Of a DNA stretch of 64,000 nucleotides, positions 60,682 through 64,000 are shown one piece after another. Each line of letters begins with the position of its first letter. Within the stretch, counting starts at the first letter, position 1. The stretch is from positions 203,501 to 267,500 of the forward strand of contig JAIGNY010000126.1 in the NCBI GenBank assembly GCA_020152595.1, written 5' to 3'. The notes beneath the pieces were generated by a model, which did no database searches, was not told the DNA's origin, and saw only the letters and a program-made list of their open reading frames with translations. The DNA comes from Chiridota heheva (lineage: Eukaryota > Echinodermata > Holothuroidea > Apodida > Chiridotidae). The translations under genes and the position numbers were made by a program.

Positions 60682-61640
60682 CAAGTGTGGATGTGTGTGT
60701 GGAGGGGGAGGGGTGGGAACAATCAAATTTCAAAACAAAGTAAGGCTGGCTTTAATTATCAATCTTTTGACAGTATTTTGCATGAAATTTTCTGTTGAAC
60801 AAGGGCCCCATTTAAAATTCCTTTTAAAATCATCTCCAAACTTCAAAATTATCTTTAACCTTCAAAATTTATTTAAGAAGTCAACGTATCCATTATCAGA
60901 TTTTATGATATTGCAAGAATTTACCACTTGGCACTTTCTGAAAAAGTTAAAAGATAATTACATGTAGCAAGTGTGGGTGTGTATGAATAGACGAGAGGAG
61001 GGGGAACAATCAATTTCAAAAAACAAAGTAAGTGTGGGCTTCCATTATCAATCTAGTGACAGTACTATTGGGCGAAAGTTGCTATTAAAAAAACCTCAAT
61101 ATAATTTTTTTTCTTCTAAGTTACCTTCAAAATTCCAATTTTTCTTTACAACGCCAATAAATTATCAGATTCCATTAAACTACGACAATTTAGCACATGA
61201 CAATATTTGTCCATGTGACCTTCAGACAAAATGCAAGTTTTTGCTTATAGTTAAAACTATTTGCACGTAGAGCCTAAAGGTACTACCCCGCTTCGCGAGG
61301 ATATCTACCAATGGAGGTATTTCTCTTATCATGTGGCCCATAAACTGCATCTTCCTACCTTTGCCTTTCACGCATTAGCATAAACCATTGCCATAGAGAA
61401 CATACCATCACGATCTACTTCATAGCACTGGTTGTCTCTCATTATTTTGAATATCACACTTGAACTTCCAAACAAGATTACAAAATTTCTGAGTTTCATT
61501 AATAAGCAATTCATCAATTTTCAAATATAGGTACTAACATGATTTCATATGATTACAAAAATTAATCACTGGACAATGTTTGTCCATGTGACCTTCAGGC
61601 AAAAATAATTTTTGCATAAAGTTGTCCATATAGTCAAAGT
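60682..61640 (+). repeat. diverged tandem repeat of about 285-375 bp
   Basis: Unit 1 starts at about 60,685 and unit 2 at about 60,968, sharing the blocks gtgtgg(a/g)tgtgtgt, gggaacaatca(a)atttc, ttatcaatct(t/a) and tatcagatt. A third partial unit ends near 61,640. It shares gacaat(a/g)tttgtccatgtg with unit 2, followed by accttca(g)gcaaa. It begins in the 3' flank of the five-exon gene. Confidence 0.65.
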
Positions 61641-62429
61641 TACTTTTGACACACCGCTATCCTGCGGTTACACCACTACATCAGAGGTCACACGATCTCT
61701 ACCTCAAACAGCTGGCTGTCTAGGTTTTCAAAATTGGTAGAAATTTAAGTCGTGTTGTATTGTGTCCACGAATCATAATTCTGAATAATAGATCAAGTAG
61801 CACGGGAGGACCATGCAGCAAGGGATCAATCAGAAGCCAGGATCGTTATGACATGCTCGCGCGTGTCTTTTATCAGTCTATGCGAAAGCTTTAGGGAGGC
61901 CGCACACTTCAAACTGAAGTTTGTGTTAAAGATCAAAACTTCGGTCTCCCACAAGGTACGCCAATCAGGTGTTATTATGATGGACCTCATAAGTAAGGAG
62001 AGGTCGGCCCAAAAAATGAAGTGGCACTAGACATTCAAGCGTTGGATGACGCATGGGGTAGTCGTAAGTAAGTTTGGTTAGAACTTTACATGGACAGTAT
62101 CTTTGAATACCATAAGGGCATTGTATTTGAACAATGAGCTTTTCACGCTATTCTTCAAGGCTTGGGTGATCTCGTCACATTCATTACCTCTTTGGAAATC
62201 AGCATAAGCGAGGTAGTGTTCGACCTTGTATATAAAGAAGTCAATAAACATCAGGACATAAATGCAAATGTAAAGGAGCGTCATCAACACGTTGGAAAAG
62301 GAAACAAAGGCGTGCATGTGAAAATCAAAATTAACACCACCAGAGGTGACTTCTATTCTTTTAGCCACAAAATAATTTGCTGAATCTCGTCAACGTGATA
62401 AAAAGAGTCGCAAAAGATTTTTCTTTCCT
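61641..62429. other. no recognised gene
   Basis: Open frames of 60-96 codons occur on both strands without recognisable domains. This may include earlier, unrecognisable parts of the LINE that follows. Confidence 0.35.
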
Positions 62430-63290
62430 GTAGCTCAAATCAAGCATGTCATGTATGCCAAAGCCATGATTAACTATATAAACGAAAAAAAATGTAAAAA
62501 AAGACATACAATTTTAGTACATAGTCATTCTTTTTTAGTCGACTTAAAACAGTGGTCCGATGGAATTATATCCGTGGTCCTGTATGAATGTGTAAGATCA
62601 GATTGGTTCGATGTAACAACAGCCGTGAAACAAGGATGTCCCATGTCTGGCTTGTTCATCATTGCACTTGACTGAGTAATGCGACGAACTGTCAATGATC
62701 ACATGATTAATGCAAAAAGGCAATATGCTATGTCAATGAACAGACTAGGAGGTGGATGATTCAATGGATGATTTCACATACTTAGGAGCTACCCTTACTA
62801 AGGATGTTGGAACGCTGATTGACACAAGGAGAAGAATAGCGAGGCTAAAAACACCTTAAACAACTATGAAGATCAAACTACTACAGCTTAAGGACAAAAT
62901 TGAATATATTTTAAACTAAGGTAATGTCTGTGCTTCTGTATGGATCATGCACATGAAGAATGATTGAGAGCGACAGTAAATAACGACTTGTATATACAGA
63001 CAAAGATGGTACCGACAACCATAACAATTCGTGAAAGAAGATGGAAGGATTGGACATATTGCACGAAGAGATGCCACTAATATTTTAAGAGTAGCTCTGA
63101 ACTAGACATTAGATGCTCTATGAAAAAAACGAGGCAACATGGGAGCAAATGGTAAAGAAGGAGAGAGATGGGGAGCTGAAATGAATCGAGTCGGTGAAGT
63201 GACACAAGGCAGAAAGAAATGGATCTCTGTCGTTACGGCCTCAATCTCTACTTGAGCTTGCGTGCGCAGTTAAGTGAACGGCGCTCTTGA
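62430..63290 (+). pseudogene. LINE reverse transcriptase remnant, internally deleted
   Basis: Around 62,570-62,680 the plus strand reads SDWFDVTTAVKQGCPMSGLF, then IIALD, a stop and VMRRTVNDHM. This is the fingers-palm block that precedes the catalytic aspartates in RTE-like and related non-LTR reverse transcriptases. The FADD box should follow within about 50 residues but is missing. Instead, the sequence jumps to DDFTYLGATLTKDVGTLID (about 62,770), then VMSVLLYGSCT (about 62,920), GRIGHIARRD (about 63,050) and a terminal RWGAEMNRVGEV-RKKWISVVTAS block (about 63,165-63,250). These are the usual order of the C-terminal motifs. Many stops and frame changes are present, so the copy is dead. Confidence 0.75.
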
Positions 63291-64000
63291 AAAAGTTATC
63301 AATGTTCGAGCAAGACTTGTGACGATGTGATCGTCGCTGTCCACCATATGACTGTTTGGCGTATATCTGCTATTGAATAATTTCAACCGCGACTTTTAGG
63401 CTTGGTTGGAGTACTGCTTCACCCGAACTGCTTCCCAAACAAATTCATTATCAATTATGCTGTCTTACTTCGGTCGCAGGCCTATGAGAGATTCGTACTC
63501 ATCGGTATAGCGTTGTTGCATTCGATCGCTTTTGTCCTAAACAAATCCCGTCTCTAGTTGATATACTACACCTCGACGACTTCGAGTTCCGTGTAGCTTA
63601 TGTCCACGACTTTAGATAATTCGCAGCTCACCCATGTCTCGGTCAGAATTGTCTGGTTTACTCATATAGTTCGCTAACATTAGCTGCCGCACAAATCCCC
63701 ACAGAGCAGCTTTCCTTGACAAAGGAATGAGAGTACGGGATGGTACAGGTCATGTGGAGGTAACGCAGTTTGTTAGATTAGTCTTTCATTGATGCTCGCA
63801 TCTGAGGTGTTTGGAGGTTCTATTTTATCGGGATGACCTACGGGGGTCTTCTTGTTGATCTACTGGTGGAAGCGAGCATATCAGTTTACCTGTTCTCCAA
63901 TTTGTGAATAGTACGAAGGTATTTATGCCAAAGAAAATCACGGGATTCGACGATGGTTTTCGTCCCACTAATCTACTTTGTACCTACATTGTAGCAAAGA
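63291..64000. other. no recognised feature
   Basis: The sequence has more even composition than its surroundings but no frame, repeat or element end that I recognise. It may be a further decayed retroelement. Confidence 0.3.

Overview
This is a eukaryotic nuclear window. It shows short exons with GT-AG introns, a tRNA-derived SINE, LINE fragments, MITEs, a probable solo LTR, and AT-rich intergenic DNA full of microsatellites. The repeat complement fits a marine invertebrate, plausibly a deuterostome, but nothing here fixes the species. There are no operons, ribosome binding sites, CRISPR arrays or rRNA genes.

Left flank (1-20.3 kb): mostly non-coding. It holds a decayed P-type (THAP9-like) transposase C-terminus on the minus strand near 2.4-2.7 kb and some minus-strand candidate exons up to 5.95 kb. 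It also has a SINE at 1.9 kb, a 48-bp satellite split by a TTAA-flanked MITE (9.06-10.72 kb), and a degenerate repeat field carrying ATTTGCAT octamers (11.3-13.0 kb). A second SINE and a 5'-truncated LINE lie at 15.2-16.1 kb. A 23/47-bp minisatellite field (16.3-20.0 kb) is interrupted by about 780 bp of (TA)n.

Centre (20.3-42.5 kb): about 22 kb of GC- and CpG-rich tandem repeats that succeed one another without unique DNA: 12 bp, 13 bp, 14/15 bp (about 4.7 kb), (CCGA)n, 19 bp (about 13.6 kb, roughly 715 copies), a 20-bp GCGC type (about 0.6 kb) and another 15 bp (about 2.7 kb). Enormous stop-free frames run through these arrays, but they are composition artefacts and not genes.

Right flank (42.5-64 kb): related minisatellite in the opposite orientation (43.1-44.7 kb), several copies of a dispersed element with an internal 21-bp minisatellite, a broken THAP zinc-finger exon (47.07 kb), a 1.3-kb probable solo LTR (52.1-53.4 kb) and a LINE reverse transcriptase pseudogene (62.4-63.3 kb). 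The best protein-coding gene is a five-exon plus-strand gene at 54,865-60,560. It encodes about 241 aa with an N-terminal membrane segment and a C-terminus that resembles a TNF-like beta-sandwich. One missing base in an A run breaks its last exon.

Several left-flank blocks recur in the right flank in reverse order and orientation: 6.9-8.7 kb with 50.0-51.4 kb, 14.9-15.9 kb with 45.6-46.3 kb, and 16.3-20 kb with 43.1-44.7 kb. The satellite core may therefore sit at the centre of an old, decayed inverted duplication. Chance placement of dispersed repeats is the alternative.
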